Origin: Candidatus Thiodiazotropha endoloripes
GTDB taxonomy: Bacteria > Pseudomonadota > Gammaproteobacteria > Chromatiales > Chromatiaceae
Direction: 5' to 3'
NCBI GenBank assembly: GCA_001709035.1
Contig: LVKA01000008.1
Coordinates: 248,001 to 312,000 of the forward strand
Length of the DNA stretch: 64,000 bases
Part shown: positions 1 to 9,531 of the stretch, one piece after another
Layout of the letters: every line of letters starts with the position of its first letter
Numbering within the stretch: the stretch's first letter is position 1
Program-made: the position numbers and the translations under genes
The notes under the pieces: generated by a model
What the model saw: the letters and a program-made list of their open reading frames with translations, nothing else
Told to the model about the DNA's origin: nothing
Database searches by the model: none

Positions 1-1
1 A

Positions 2-1737
<1,736 letters not shown>

Positions 1738-1773
1738 CAATACCCTCTGAAGGATTGATTCCTTCATTCCTGC

Positions 1774-1802
1774 GGCCGGCACTGAAGTGCCGGCCTTTTT
1801 TT
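1774..1802 (+). terminator. Rho-independent terminator after norCB
   Basis: A perfect 9-bp GC-rich stem (GGCCGGCAC / GTGCCGGCC) with a TGAA loop is followed by seven T. It separates norCB from norEFQD, which would lower expression of the accessory genes relative to the structural subunits. Confidence 0.92.
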
Positions 1803-1821
1803 GACAGGTCTTTGAGTGGCC

Positions 1822-2403
1822 ATGACGGCAGATCGATCAGTTTTACAGAGTAACTACCCGCCGGGTGATTTGGCGATATGGATCTTCATCCTGGCGGAGC
1901 TGACGGTATTTGCCGTCTTCTTTGCCGCCTATGCATTTACCCGCCTGCAGCACGTGGAGTTGTTCAATGAGTACCAGCTGACATTGGACCGGGAGGCGGC
2001 ATTGATCAATACTCTGGCGTTGATCACCAGCTCCTATTTTGTGGTTCGTGCGGTGAGTGCCATTAAGGTGGACGATCGCAGGCGCTGTGTCCACTGGCTG
2101 CTGGCAGCGATCTCCATGGGGCTGCTGTTTCTGATTGTCAAAACTTTCGAATATGTCCACCATTACAGTGAGGGAATCAATCTCAGCAGTAATACTTTTT
2201 ATATGTTTTATCTCTCCCTGACTTTTTTCCATTTCATGCATGTTATCATGGGGATGGTCATTCTTGCGGCAATCGCAGTGATGGCAGCGAGGGGTAAATA
2301 CAGTCGCCAGGAGCATACCGGAATCGAGAGCGGTGCCTCATACTGGCACATGGTCGATTTGGTCTGGTTGATTCTGTTTCCTCTTGTCTATGTGATGCGG
2401 TGA
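1822..2403 (+). CDS. norE: NorE-like cytochrome c oxidase subunit III family protein
   Basis: This 193-residue membrane protein has about five hydrophobic segments and belongs to the heme-copper oxidase subunit III family. Family features are PPGDLAIWIFILAEL near the N-terminus, a Glu in KTFEYVHHY, FFHFMHVIMGM in the middle, and SYWHMVDLVWLILFPLVYV at the end. In nor clusters such a protein (NorE) aids nitric oxide reductase activity or assembly without being in the purified NorCB core. ATG 1822 is preferred; a GTG six bases upstream is also possible. norF starts 8 bases after the stop. Confidence 0.88.
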   Translation: MTADRSVLQSNYPPGDLAIWIFILAELTVFAVFFAAYAFTRLQHVELFNEYQLTLDREAALINTLALITSSYFVVRAVSAIKVDDRRRCVHWLLAAISMGLLFLIVKTFEYVHHYSEGINLSSNTFYMFYLSLTFFHFMHVIMGMVILAAIAVMAARGKYSRQEHTGIESGASYWHMVDLVWLILFPLVYVMR

Positions 2404-2410
2404 TCGGCCC

Positions 2411-2692
2411 ATGAAACGACTAAGTGAACTTCTTGGTATTCGTCCCTGCACTCTGATCTATCTGTTGCTGATCTCTTTCAGTCTGACCACCTTTCTGGTT
2501 GCTAAAATGGGATTCAGTGGTCTTGGATTGTCCCTGATGGTGTTGTTTCTGGCGTTGATCAAAGGACAGTTGGTGGGAAGCTATTTTATGGGTCTCGGCC
2601 GTGTCCGTGGTATATGGCGCTGGCCGGTTTTTATCTGGTTGTTCATTCCGGGTATCCTGATCGGAATGGCCTTCTATCTATCTTATCCGTGA
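2411..2692 (+). CDS. norF: NorF-like small membrane protein (COX subunit IV type)
   Basis: This 93-residue protein has about three hydrophobic helices separated by short polar loops, resembling prokaryotic cytochrome c oxidase subunit IV. Its place directly after norE and before norQ fits NorF, an accessory membrane protein of nitric oxide reductase. No catalytic residues are expected. The assignment depends partly on context, because such short hydrophobic proteins carry few diagnostic residues. Confidence 0.8.
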   Translation: MKRLSELLGIRPCTLIYLLLISFSLTTFLVAKMGFSGLGLSLMVLFLALIKGQLVGSYFMGLGRVRGIWRWPVFIWLFIPGILIGMAFYLSYP

Positions 2693-2693
2693 G

Positions 2694-3485
2694 GTGTCCG
2701 GTTTGAACGAGTTACCCTTCTACAAACCCCAGGGAAATGAGATCGAGCTGTTCGAGCATGCCTATCGTCATCAACTGCCGCTGTTGATCAAGGGGCCTAC
2801 CGGGTGTGGCAAGACCCGCTTTGTAAACCACATGGCAGCCCGCCTGGGGCGACCTGTATATACCGTATCTTGCCACGATGACCTTACGGCAGTCGATCTG
2901 GTGGGACGTCATCTGATCGGTGAAGGGGAGACCTTCTGGAGTGATGGGCCATTGACCCGGGCGGTAAGGGAGGGGGCGATCTGCTATCTGGACGAAGTGG
3001 TGGAAGCGCGTAAGGACACCACGGTTGTGCTCCATCCGCTTACCGACGATCGACGCATTCTACCGATCGAACGTACTGGTGAGATTCTGCATGCACCGCC
3101 GGAGTTTATGCTCATCGTTTCATATAATCCCGGCTACCAGAATCTACTCAAAGGCTTGAAACCGAGTACCCGTCAACGCTTTCTGGCGACCCGCTTCGAC
3201 TTTCCGGAAAGCGAGCTGGAACAACAGGTTTTGATCAGCGAAACAGGCATCGACGCGCTCCTTGCCAAGCGCCTGGTAAACCTGGCCAATGCCCTTCGTG
3301 CGCTCAAGGATCATGACCTGGAAGAGGCGGCTTCAACCCGCCTGCTGGTCTATACCGCCACTTTGATTGAGGGTGGATACGCACCACTGGAGGCGTGTCG
3401 TGCTGCCCTGGTTGAGCCTCTGAGTGATGATGAAGAGACCGTTGCTGCGCTGATGGATGTTGTCGAGGTTACCTTCGGTGGTTGA
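2694..3485 (+). CDS. norQ: MoxR-type AAA+ ATPase NorQ
   Basis: This 263-residue AAA+ ATPase works with the VWA protein NorD in maturing nitric oxide reductase, probably by assisting insertion of the non-heme iron. The Walker A motif GPTGCGKT is at residues 34-41, the Walker B region is AICYLDEVVEA, and sensor-type SYNPGYQ and STRQRF segments follow. The opening LPFYKPQGNEIELFE is typical of NorQ/CbbQ proteins. The start is GTG 2694, one base after the norF stop; TTG 2703 is an alternative. The 3' end overlaps the next frame by 29 bases. Confidence 0.92.
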   Translation: MSGLNELPFYKPQGNEIELFEHAYRHQLPLLIKGPTGCGKTRFVNHMAARLGRPVYTVSCHDDLTAVDLVGRHLIGEGETFWSDGPLTRAVREGAICYLDEVVEARKDTTVVLHPLTDDRRILPIERTGEILHAPPEFMLIVSYNPGYQNLLKGLKPSTRQRFLATRFDFPESELEQQVLISETGIDALLAKRLVNLANALRALKDHDLEEAASTRLLVYTATLIEGGYAPLEACRAALVEPLSDDEETVAALMDVVEVTFGG

Positions 3486-3873
3486 ACCGGAACGACAGGT
3501 TGAGGGCGTCGAGGGTAAAACGCTGGCTGTGATCAGTGAAGGTCTCTATCTGCTGAATCTGTTGTTTCCCCTGTTGCCACTGATTGCGCTGGCCTGGCTT
3601 TGGCTGCGTCACCGGGGTAGTGCGGGTAGATTGCTTTTCAATCACCTGCGTCAGGCGTTCGTCGGTGCCGTTATCGCGACTCTGCTTTTTACCATGGCGA
3701 ATCTGTTGATCATTTTTCTGGGGGGGTACCGTTCTCTGCATGCTTTGGTCATCTTTGAGCTCTACTACATTATCTGTGTTCCCCTGTTACTGATTCCGGG
3801 TCTGCTTGGCCTTATCAAAGCCATGTCGGGGCAGACCTATCGTTTTCCCTTGATCGGGCGGGTTGATGTTTAA
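3457..3873 (+). CDS. Small membrane protein inserted between norQ and norD
   Basis: This 138-residue protein has an amphipathic lead followed by three hydrophobic segments: LYLLNLLFPLLPLIALAWLW, FVGAVIATLLFTMANLLIIF and LYYIICVPLLLIPGLLGLI. The layout is reminiscent of DUF4870-type membrane proteins, but I do not recognise it firmly. The start is uncertain: ATG 3457 overlaps norQ, and GTG 3478 would shorten it to 131 residues. The stop overlaps the ATG of the polyferredoxin gene, so the two are translationally coupled. Position suggests a role in NOR maturation or electron supply, which is inference only. Confidence 0.75.
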   Translation: MLSRLPSVVEPERQVEGVEGKTLAVISEGLYLLNLLFPLLPLIALAWLWLRHRGSAGRLLFNHLRQAFVGAVIATLLFTMANLLIIFLGGYRSLHALVIFELYYIICVPLLLIPGLLGLIKAMSGQTYRFPLIGRVDV

Positions 3874-4849
3874 GCGCAGTTCAACCCTGCAGCGTCGACG
3901 CTCTCTCTTTCAGGCGGCTTTCTTTTGTTTGTTTATCCTGGCGCCACCTCTCGATCTGTTTCGTTTCGATCTGAACCTCAATCACTTTATTCTGTTTGGC
4001 AGCCACTGGACGCTTGGCCTGGATGCTCTGATCGGGGGAGACATCAGCTCGCTGCAGGGCAGTCTCAATATCATCTTGCGTGGTTTTCTGCCCCTGTTGT
4101 TGGTGATCGGTGGATTGATCTGGGTCGCCTGGCGTTTCGGACGATTCTATTGTGGTTGGCTCTGTCCCCACTTCTCGGTGGTGGAGATGATCAATCGACT
4201 GATGTTTTATGCCAGTGGCAGGCAGAGCCTGTGGGAGCGTCAGCCACTGCCCCGACGCCAGGCGGATGGAACGATGGTGAAGTTCGACTGGCGCTACTGG
4301 CCACTCACCCTATTGTCCGCTGCATTTTTTGCACTGCTCTGGGCGGTGGTGCTGCTCACCTATCTGTTGCCTCCGGAGGAGATCTACCACAACCTGCTGC
4401 ATGCATCGTTAACCCCAAACCAGGCTCGCTTCATTGGTGTTGGCACGCTGCTGCTGTTTATAGAATTTACATTTGCCCGGCATCTTTTCTGCCGATTTGG
4501 CTGTGCGGTGGGTTTGTTTCAAAGTCTCGCCTGGATGGCCAACGATCGGGGCCTGGTCGTGGGATTCGATCGAAACCGGGCAAGGCATTGTTCAAACTGC
4601 AACAGTGCCTGTGACAATATCTGCCCAATGCGCTTGAAGCCGCGCTCGATCAAGCGACGCATGTTTACCTGTACCGAGTGTGCTCAATGCATCACAGCCT
4701 GTGAGCAGGTTCAGGGATCACTCGAACAGAAATCACTCCTCAAATGGGTCAGTGAAGCCGAGGCCGTTGCAGTGGCAACCGGCCGGCCTGCAGAAGAGGA
4801 GGGCAGTAAGTCTGCTGATAGAACGATACCGCTCAATGGTGGTGGCTGA
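3866..4849 (+). CDS. Membrane-bound polyferredoxin of the NapH/CcoG/NosR type
   Basis: This 327-residue membrane protein has about four transmembrane segments plus cysteine motifs shared by NapH, CcoG and the C-terminal half of NosR. The motifs are YCGWLCPHF near residue 93, LFCRFGCAVGLFQS near 212, then two ferredoxin-like clusters of pattern CX2CX3CX3CP and CX2CX2CX3C around residues 247-283. It probably carries two [4Fe-4S] clusters. In the nor operon it could move electrons from the quinone pool or help deliver metal, as CcoG does for cytochrome oxidase. ATG 3866 overlaps the preceding stop, and the stop overlaps norD. Confidence 0.85.
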   Translation: MFKRSSTLQRRRSLFQAAFFCLFILAPPLDLFRFDLNLNHFILFGSHWTLGLDALIGGDISSLQGSLNIILRGFLPLLLVIGGLIWVAWRFGRFYCGWLCPHFSVVEMINRLMFYASGRQSLWERQPLPRRQADGTMVKFDWRYWPLTLLSAAFFALLWAVVLLTYLLPPEEIYHNLLHASLTPNQARFIGVGTLLLFIEFTFARHLFCRFGCAVGLFQSLAWMANDRGLVVGFDRNRARHCSNCNSACDNICPMRLKPRSIKRRMFTCTECAQCITACEQVQGSLEQKSLLKWVSEAEAVAVATGRPAEEEGSKSADRTIPLNGGG

Positions 4850-6681
4850 TGGAAGAACGGGTTGGTGAGCTCTGGCATCGGCTGATCACACGTGCTGCGC
4901 AGAGCCGCTATCCAGAAGCGGCGGTCACTCTGCAGCAGGTGAGTACCCGTGTCAGTATTCTGTTTCGAGCACTGGGGGGCGATGGTGGTTTACAGGTTGA
5001 AGCCGCCCATGCCACGGAACATACCGCACGACGCAGCTTGTTGCATCGTATTGCCGGAGATAACAAGAAGGTCGAACTGGCCTGGCGTGATGAGCAGTAT
5101 CTTCGACTGCCTGCTGTGATCGACTGTTTTTCAACCACCCAGCTTAATCGGGATCTCTACCGCTGGCTGGTGGTTCTTGCCGTGGGTGAACAGCTGAAAG
5201 ATGAACCTTGGTTCAGTCGCAATCAGCGTCTGACCTGTGAGGTGCTGGAACGCTACCCCAGTATCCGGCCGCTCTATCAGCGGTTGGTGTCGGCTCACCT
5301 GGCACTGCGTCTGCAGCCCCCATCCCATCAGCCATTGGAATTGGCTCAGGAGTCCGCTATACGCCAGGCACTGCTTGAACCCGGCAGCATTGAACATCTG
5401 CCTCAGGCACCCCGGCCACCGCACCCCGTGCCACTCTGGCTTCATCCCTGCCCACCCGTCAGCATGAGTCGACAGCAAAACCGGGATAACCGTGAGAGCA
5501 GCGGTGGCGGTGGTAGTAAAGCCCTGGAATCTGAGACTAAGCGACTGGCTGAGGAGACTGATAAGAAAGAGACCAAGGGGCGGGGCTTGGTCACCATTCG
5601 CATGGAAAACATCTTTACCTGGGGCGGCTTTCTTAAACTGGACCGGGATGCGGAAGAGAACGAGGATTTGGAGAGCGCCGCCGATGCAGCTCAGGATATG
5701 GATCTTATCAGTATCAGCCGTGACGCCAGAGGCGCTGCTGGAAAGGTGCGTTTTGATCTCGATCTGCCGGCCGCAGCGGAGGACGATCTGGTACTGCATG
5801 AGGGTATCCTGCTGCCGGAATGGGACTTCAAGAAACGCCAACTGATTCCCGACCTGTGTCGAGTGGTGCCGATGCTGGCGGCCGACGCCGCTAGTTGTAC
5901 CTTGCCTCCTCATCTCTACCGCACAGCAAAAAAGCTGCGGGCTCAATTCCAATATTTGGCGCCTTCACGGAAGTGGTACAAGGGCCAACAGGATGGCAGT
6001 GAGATCGACCTGGATGCTTACTTGCGCTTTGCCACCGATCGCATTGCCGGTCACGCCTCCACGGACAACGGTCTCTATCGCCTGTTGAAAGCGGGATCCC
6101 GTGATCTGGCCTGCCTGCTGCTGGCGGACCTTTCACTCTCCACTGATACCTGGGTGGGCAACCATGCCCGGGTGATCGATGTGATCCGTGACAGTCTGTT
6201 CCTGTTTTCTGAAAGTCTATCCGCTACCGGAGATGCCTTTGCCATCTACGGCTTCTCTTCGCGTAAACGGGATCCTGTCCGTTTCCATCAGATCAAGCGG
6301 TTTGATGAACACTACAACGGCGCCATTCGTGGACGCATACAGGCCATTAAACCCGGTTATTACACCCGCATGGGCGCGGCAATCCGTCACAGCACCTCGA
6401 TTCTCAAACAGCAGCAATCAGAGCGCCGTCTGTTGATGATACTCACTGATGGTAAGCCGAATGATCTGGATAAGTATGAGGGACGGTACGGTATCGAGGA
6501 TACTCGTGAGGCTGTTCGTGAAGCTCGTGCAGAGGGGTTGGAGCCGTTCTGTGTCACCATCGATAGCAAGGCCAATGACTATCTTCCCCATCTGTTCGGT
6601 TCGACCGGGTATGTGGTGATTCGTAAGCCGTCGGAGCTGCCCCGTGAACTGCCGCGACTCTATGCCAAACTGACAAGTTGA
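4849..6681 (+). CDS. norD: VWA-domain nitric oxide reductase activation protein NorD
   Basis: This 610-residue protein carries a C-terminal von Willebrand A domain that pairs with the NorQ ATPase. The MIDAS motif DLSLS is at residues 427-431 and ILTDGKPND appears later in the domain. The middle (about 205-290) is low-complexity and charged. NorD is required for active NOR in denitrifiers. The start ATG overlaps the preceding TGA (TGATG), showing translational coupling across norQ, the small membrane gene, the polyferredoxin gene and norD. No clear terminator follows. Confidence 0.92.
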   Translation: MEERVGELWHRLITRAAQSRYPEAAVTLQQVSTRVSILFRALGGDGGLQVEAAHATEHTARRSLLHRIAGDNKKVELAWRDEQYLRLPAVIDCFSTTQLNRDLYRWLVVLAVGEQLKDEPWFSRNQRLTCEVLERYPSIRPLYQRLVSAHLALRLQPPSHQPLELAQESAIRQALLEPGSIEHLPQAPRPPHPVPLWLHPCPPVSMSRQQNRDNRESSGGGGSKALESETKRLAEETDKKETKGRGLVTIRMENIFTWGGFLKLDRDAEENEDLESAADAAQDMDLISISRDARGAAGKVRFDLDLPAAAEDDLVLHEGILLPEWDFKKRQLIPDLCRVVPMLAADAASCTLPPHLYRTAKKLRAQFQYLAPSRKWYKGQQDGSEIDLDAYLRFATDRIAGHASTDNGLYRLLKAGSRDLACLLLADLSLSTDTWVGNHARVIDVIRDSLFLFSESLSATGDAFAIYGFSSRKRDPVRFHQIKRFDEHYNGAIRGRIQAIKPGYYTRMGAAIRHSTSILKQQQSERRLLMILTDGKPNDLDKYEGRYGIEDTREAVREARAEGLEPFCVTIDSKANDYLPHLFGSTGYVVIRKPSELPRELPRLYAKLTS

Positions 6682-6818
6682 AACTTTCGGGAGAAAAGTA
6701 TAGATCCTGAAGCCGATGAATCCTGGTTTCAGTGTGGCTGAATGGGGTCTGCAAAGTGTCTGGTTCAATCGTTTAAACAGACTTTGGCAGAGACCGTAAA
6801 TAGCTGATCGAAATAACA

Positions 6819-6835
6819 TGCACCGGTGTGGTGCA
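6819..6835. promoter_or_regulatory. NtrC-type palindrome upstream of the kinase gene
   Basis: TGCACCGGTGTGGTGCA is a perfect TGCACC-N5-GGTGCA inverted repeat, the known consensus form of enterobacterial NtrC sites. It lies 157 bases before the kinase ATG inside a 310-base gap (6682-6991). No clean GG-N10-GC sigma54 element was found between it and the gene. The nearest candidate, 6939-6953, has GG-N11-GC spacing. Nothing else recognisable lies in this gap. Confidence 0.55.
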
Positions 6836-6991
6836 GTATGTGTAATGGGCTGATTGTCCCTGTGAATTATGTGCTGATTTACAGGTTGTCGGGACGTTGT
6901 CCTGTTGTGTCTTGATTCAAAGAAATATTCATAAACCAGGCCAGGAAGAGTGCTACACTTGGTTGACACAGAGAAGATGAAGTGACTCATT

Positions 6992-7948
6992 ATGCTCAAG
7001 TTTCAGGAGCCACCAAAAGAATACAACGATGTCTTTCTGGAAGACACTGACAAACCGCTGCCGAAGGTTCTCAATCCTAACACCCGTTACATGTTCCTGA
7101 GTACCATCGCCAAGGGTGGCAAGTCCTTGATCAAGACCTGCAAGGATATGCATCTGAACCGGGTGGTTGCTTATAAGACCCTTAGATCTGAATTTATCGA
7201 TGATGAGATAGAGAATATACGTCTGCTTCGCGAGGCACGGGTTTCTGCCATGCTTCAACACCCAAACACGGTGCCCATCTATGAGATTGGTCGGGACAAT
7301 CGGGGGCACTACTATTTCACCATGAAGCTGGTGCATGGTTATACGCTGCGGGAAATCCTCAACTACCGTGAACGTTATGACCTGACTCAGCTGGTTGAGG
7401 TTGTTGTGCAGATTGCGCATGCCTTGGGCTACGCCCATGTACATGGTGTCGCGCATCGTGACATAAAACCCGAGAACATACTGGTCGGCCCTTACAATGA
7501 AGTGTTGTTGATGGATTGGGGGTTGGCCAAGGTCTGGAGAAAGGATGGCAGCACCCTGGAGGAGCCGCAGGAAAGCAAAACGGTGGTTGACGGCGATAAA
7601 TCGATAACCGGCTATGGCAAGCTGCAGGGTACCCTCTGTTATATGTCCCCGGAGCAGATCCGGCGTGATCCGGATATCAGCTTCAGCACCGATATCTACA
7701 GCCTGGGATCAGTCCTCTATGAGCTGCTGACAGGGCAGACCCCGTTCGACAGTGACAAGACCTATGAAATCCTTGACATGGTGGAAAACCGCCAGCCAAG
7801 TAGACCTTCGGAAGTGAGTAAATATCCGGTGCCAAAAATTCTCGAAGCTCTCTGTATGAGATGTCTGGCCAAGGAGCCCGCTGCAAGACCGGAGTCGATG
7901 AGTGAGGTGATACGCACTCTGGAACATGAGTGGGCAAGCGTGAAGTGA
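6992..7948 (+). CDS. Soluble eukaryotic-like Ser/Thr protein kinase
   Basis: This 318-residue kinase has no membrane segment or extra sensor domain. The catalytic Lys is K62 in RVVAYKTL, the catalytic loop is HRDIKPEN at 155-162, and the Mg-binding DFG motif appears as DWG at 175-177, a common bacterial variant. The activation segment ends at MSPEQ. The glycine loop (IAKGGKSLIKT) is atypical. The gene converges on class II glutamine synthetase, and both genes have NtrC-like sites upstream. A role in nitrogen control is plausible but inferred. ATG 6992 is the natural start, though its Shine-Dalgarno is weak. Confidence 0.9.
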   Translation: MLKFQEPPKEYNDVFLEDTDKPLPKVLNPNTRYMFLSTIAKGGKSLIKTCKDMHLNRVVAYKTLRSEFIDDEIENIRLLREARVSAMLQHPNTVPIYEIGRDNRGHYYFTMKLVHGYTLREILNYRERYDLTQLVEVVVQIAHALGYAHVHGVAHRDIKPENILVGPYNEVLLMDWGLAKVWRKDGSTLEEPQESKTVVDGDKSITGYGKLQGTLCYMSPEQIRRDPDISFSTDIYSLGSVLYELLTGQTPFDSDKTYEILDMVENRQPSRPSEVSKYPVPKILEALCMRCLAKEPAARPESMSEVIRTLEHEWASVK

Positions 7949-7990
7949 GGGTTCAGGAACTTCTGTTACCCGTTCCCTGAAGTAAAGATA

Positions 7991-8021
7991 AAAAAACCGG
8001 AGCGGCTAAGCCGCTCCGGTT
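7991..8021 (-). terminator. Terminator of glutamine synthetase gene
   Basis: A 12-bp perfect stem (AACCGGAGCGGC with its complement) and a 3-base loop are followed, reading the minus strand, by a run of T (A-run at 7991-7996 on the plus strand). It ends glnII transcription and may also act on the converging kinase transcript. Confidence 0.9.
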
Positions 8022-8047
8022 GTGGATCGCACTCAATCAGAGTCGGA

Positions 8048-9058
8048 TCAGCCAAGCGCCTCTTTGGTGATCTTGACGATGATTGCGGCAACCTTATAGG
8101 GATCCGCATTGGATGCCGGACGACGATCTTCCAGGCGACCTTTCCAGCCATCCTCAACCGTACCAACCGGAATACGAATCGACGCACCACGGTCGGAAAC
8201 ACCGTAGCTGAACTGGTCGATGGACTGGGTCTCATGCTGACCTGTCAGGCGCTGATCATTGTGTGCACCGTAGACGGCGATACAGGGGCCAACATTTTTA
8301 CCGAACTCATCACAGATCTTGGTGAAAATCTCTTCATCGCCGGATTCACGCATCGGGCCATTCGAGAAGTTGGCGTGCATGCCTGAGCCATTCCAGTCAG
8401 TATCACCAAGCGGTTTGGGGTGCCAGTCGACTGCCAGGTCAAATTTCTCAGCAGTGCGCTCCAGCAGGTAACGGGCCAGCCAGATTTCATCACCAGCGGT
8501 TTTGGCGCTTTTGGCAAAGATCTGGAATTCCCACTGACCAGCTGCCACCTCGGCGTTGATACCCTCAACGTTCAGGCCGGCTTCCAAGCACATATCCAGG
8601 TGCTCTTCGATCAGTTCGCGGTTATAGGCATTGCGCGCACCGACAGAACAGTAGTAAGGGCCCTGGGGAGGTGGGTAACCGCCAGCCGGGAAGCCTGGTG
8701 GCAGATTGGTAACAGGATCCCAGAGGAAGTACTCCTGCTCAAACCCAAACCAGAAATCATCATCGTCATCTTCAATGGTGGCCCGACCGTTGGAGGGGTG
8801 TGGGGTGCCATCGGCGTTGAGAACTTCGGTCATCACCAGGTAAGAATTTTTACGCGCCGGATCAGGAATTACCGCGACTGGCTTCAGCAGGCAGTCAGAT
8901 GCGCTACCCTCAGCCTGTTCGGTCGAGCTACCGTCAAACGACCACATCGGGCAGTCTTCCAGTTTACCGCTGAAATCGGAGCGGACCATGGTTTTACTTC
9001 GCAGACTCTGGGTCGGCTTGTAGCCGTCGAGCCATATATATTCCAGCTTACTTTTCAT
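8048..9058 (-). CDS. glnII: Class II (eukaryotic-type) glutamine synthetase
   Basis: This 336-residue enzyme makes glutamine from glutamate, ammonia and ATP in the cytoplasm. It is much shorter than the roughly 470-residue class I enzyme and shows class II motifs: MWSFDGSST, FGFEQEYFLWDP, NAEVAAGQWEFQI, DWNGSGMHANFS, ASIRIP and EDRRPASNADPY. There is no adenylylation-site region, so control must be transcriptional or by other means. The promoter region carries two NtrC-like sites and a sigma54-like element, giving a leader of about 200 nt. Class II enzymes are known from rhizobia, actinomycetes and eukaryotes and are less usual in gammaproteobacteria. Confidence 0.96.
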   Translation of the reverse strand: MKSKLEYIWLDGYKPTQSLRSKTMVRSDFSGKLEDCPMWSFDGSSTEQAEGSASDCLLKPVAVIPDPARKNSYLVMTEVLNADGTPHPSNGRATIEDDDDDFWFGFEQEYFLWDPVTNLPPGFPAGGYPPPQGPYYCSVGARNAYNRELIEEHLDMCLEAGLNVEGINAEVAAGQWEFQIFAKSAKTAGDEIWLARYLLERTAEKFDLAVDWHPKPLGDTDWNGSGMHANFSNGPMRESGDEEIFTKICDEFGKNVGPCIAVYGAHNDQRLTGQHETQSIDQFSYGVSDRGASIRIPVGTVEDGWKGRLEDRRPASNADPYKVAAIIVKITKEALG

Positions 9059-9274
9059 ACTTTATATATCTCCAAACGAAAGATCAGAATTACCTATTGG
9101 TGTAATGCGATAGAAATCAATGACGGTAAGTCGTACAGGATTTCCGGCGGACAACATGGTCATGATCAGGCCTCTCTGGATGCACCAATCGGATTAAGCG
9201 TGGAGTGCGGCTTGTTCCAAATTGAGCAATGTGCCTGAATACGCCGTCGATCACAGCTAGCGCGATCTCAGAGC

Positions 9275-9290
9275 AGCATCATCCATGCCA
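9275..9290 (-). promoter_or_regulatory. Sigma54-like promoter of glnII
   Basis: On the minus strand this reads TGGCATGGATGATGCT, matching the sigma54 consensus TGGCACG-N4-TTGCW with the essential GG and GC exactly 10 bases apart. Transcription would start near 9264, leaving a leader of about 205 nt before the glnII ATG. The paired NtrC sites lie about 110-140 bases upstream, as in the classical glnA promoter. Nothing else was recognised in the 9059-9531 gap. Confidence 0.7.
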
Positions 9291-9373
9291 CTTTCTGTTT
9301 TCGTCTGTTAAACAGTTAGATAGCAATATTCTTGAGTGTGAGATGTCTTGGGTTCGCACTGAAATGAAGCGCA

Positions 9374-9403
9374 TGCACTATTTGTGTGCACTGTATTGGT
9401 GCA
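9374..9403. promoter_or_regulatory. Two overlapping NtrC-like enhancer sites
   Basis: Two 17-base elements, TGCACTATTTGTGTGCA (9374-9390) and TGCACTGTATTGGTGCA (9387-9403), share four bases. Both match the TGCAC...GTGCA form of NtrC sites and sit about 110 and 130 bases before the predicted glnII start. The only gene start they can serve is glnII, because the other flanking gene ends here. Confidence 0.7.
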
Positions 9404-9531
9404 TTTGAATCTATTGGGAGAAATTATTGAGTAGAGCTTGGGAAGGGATTGAAAGCGACTTTCAGCTGCTTCTTCTTCTGCAGGTAAAGGCCAGTTAAAG
9501 AGTCGCTCTCTTTTCATGTGTGTCGGGTAGA

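Noticed and set aside
9308-9517. 69-codon frame on the minus strand overlapping the NtrC sites
   Set aside because: It overlaps the enhancer sites of glnII and has no coding signature.
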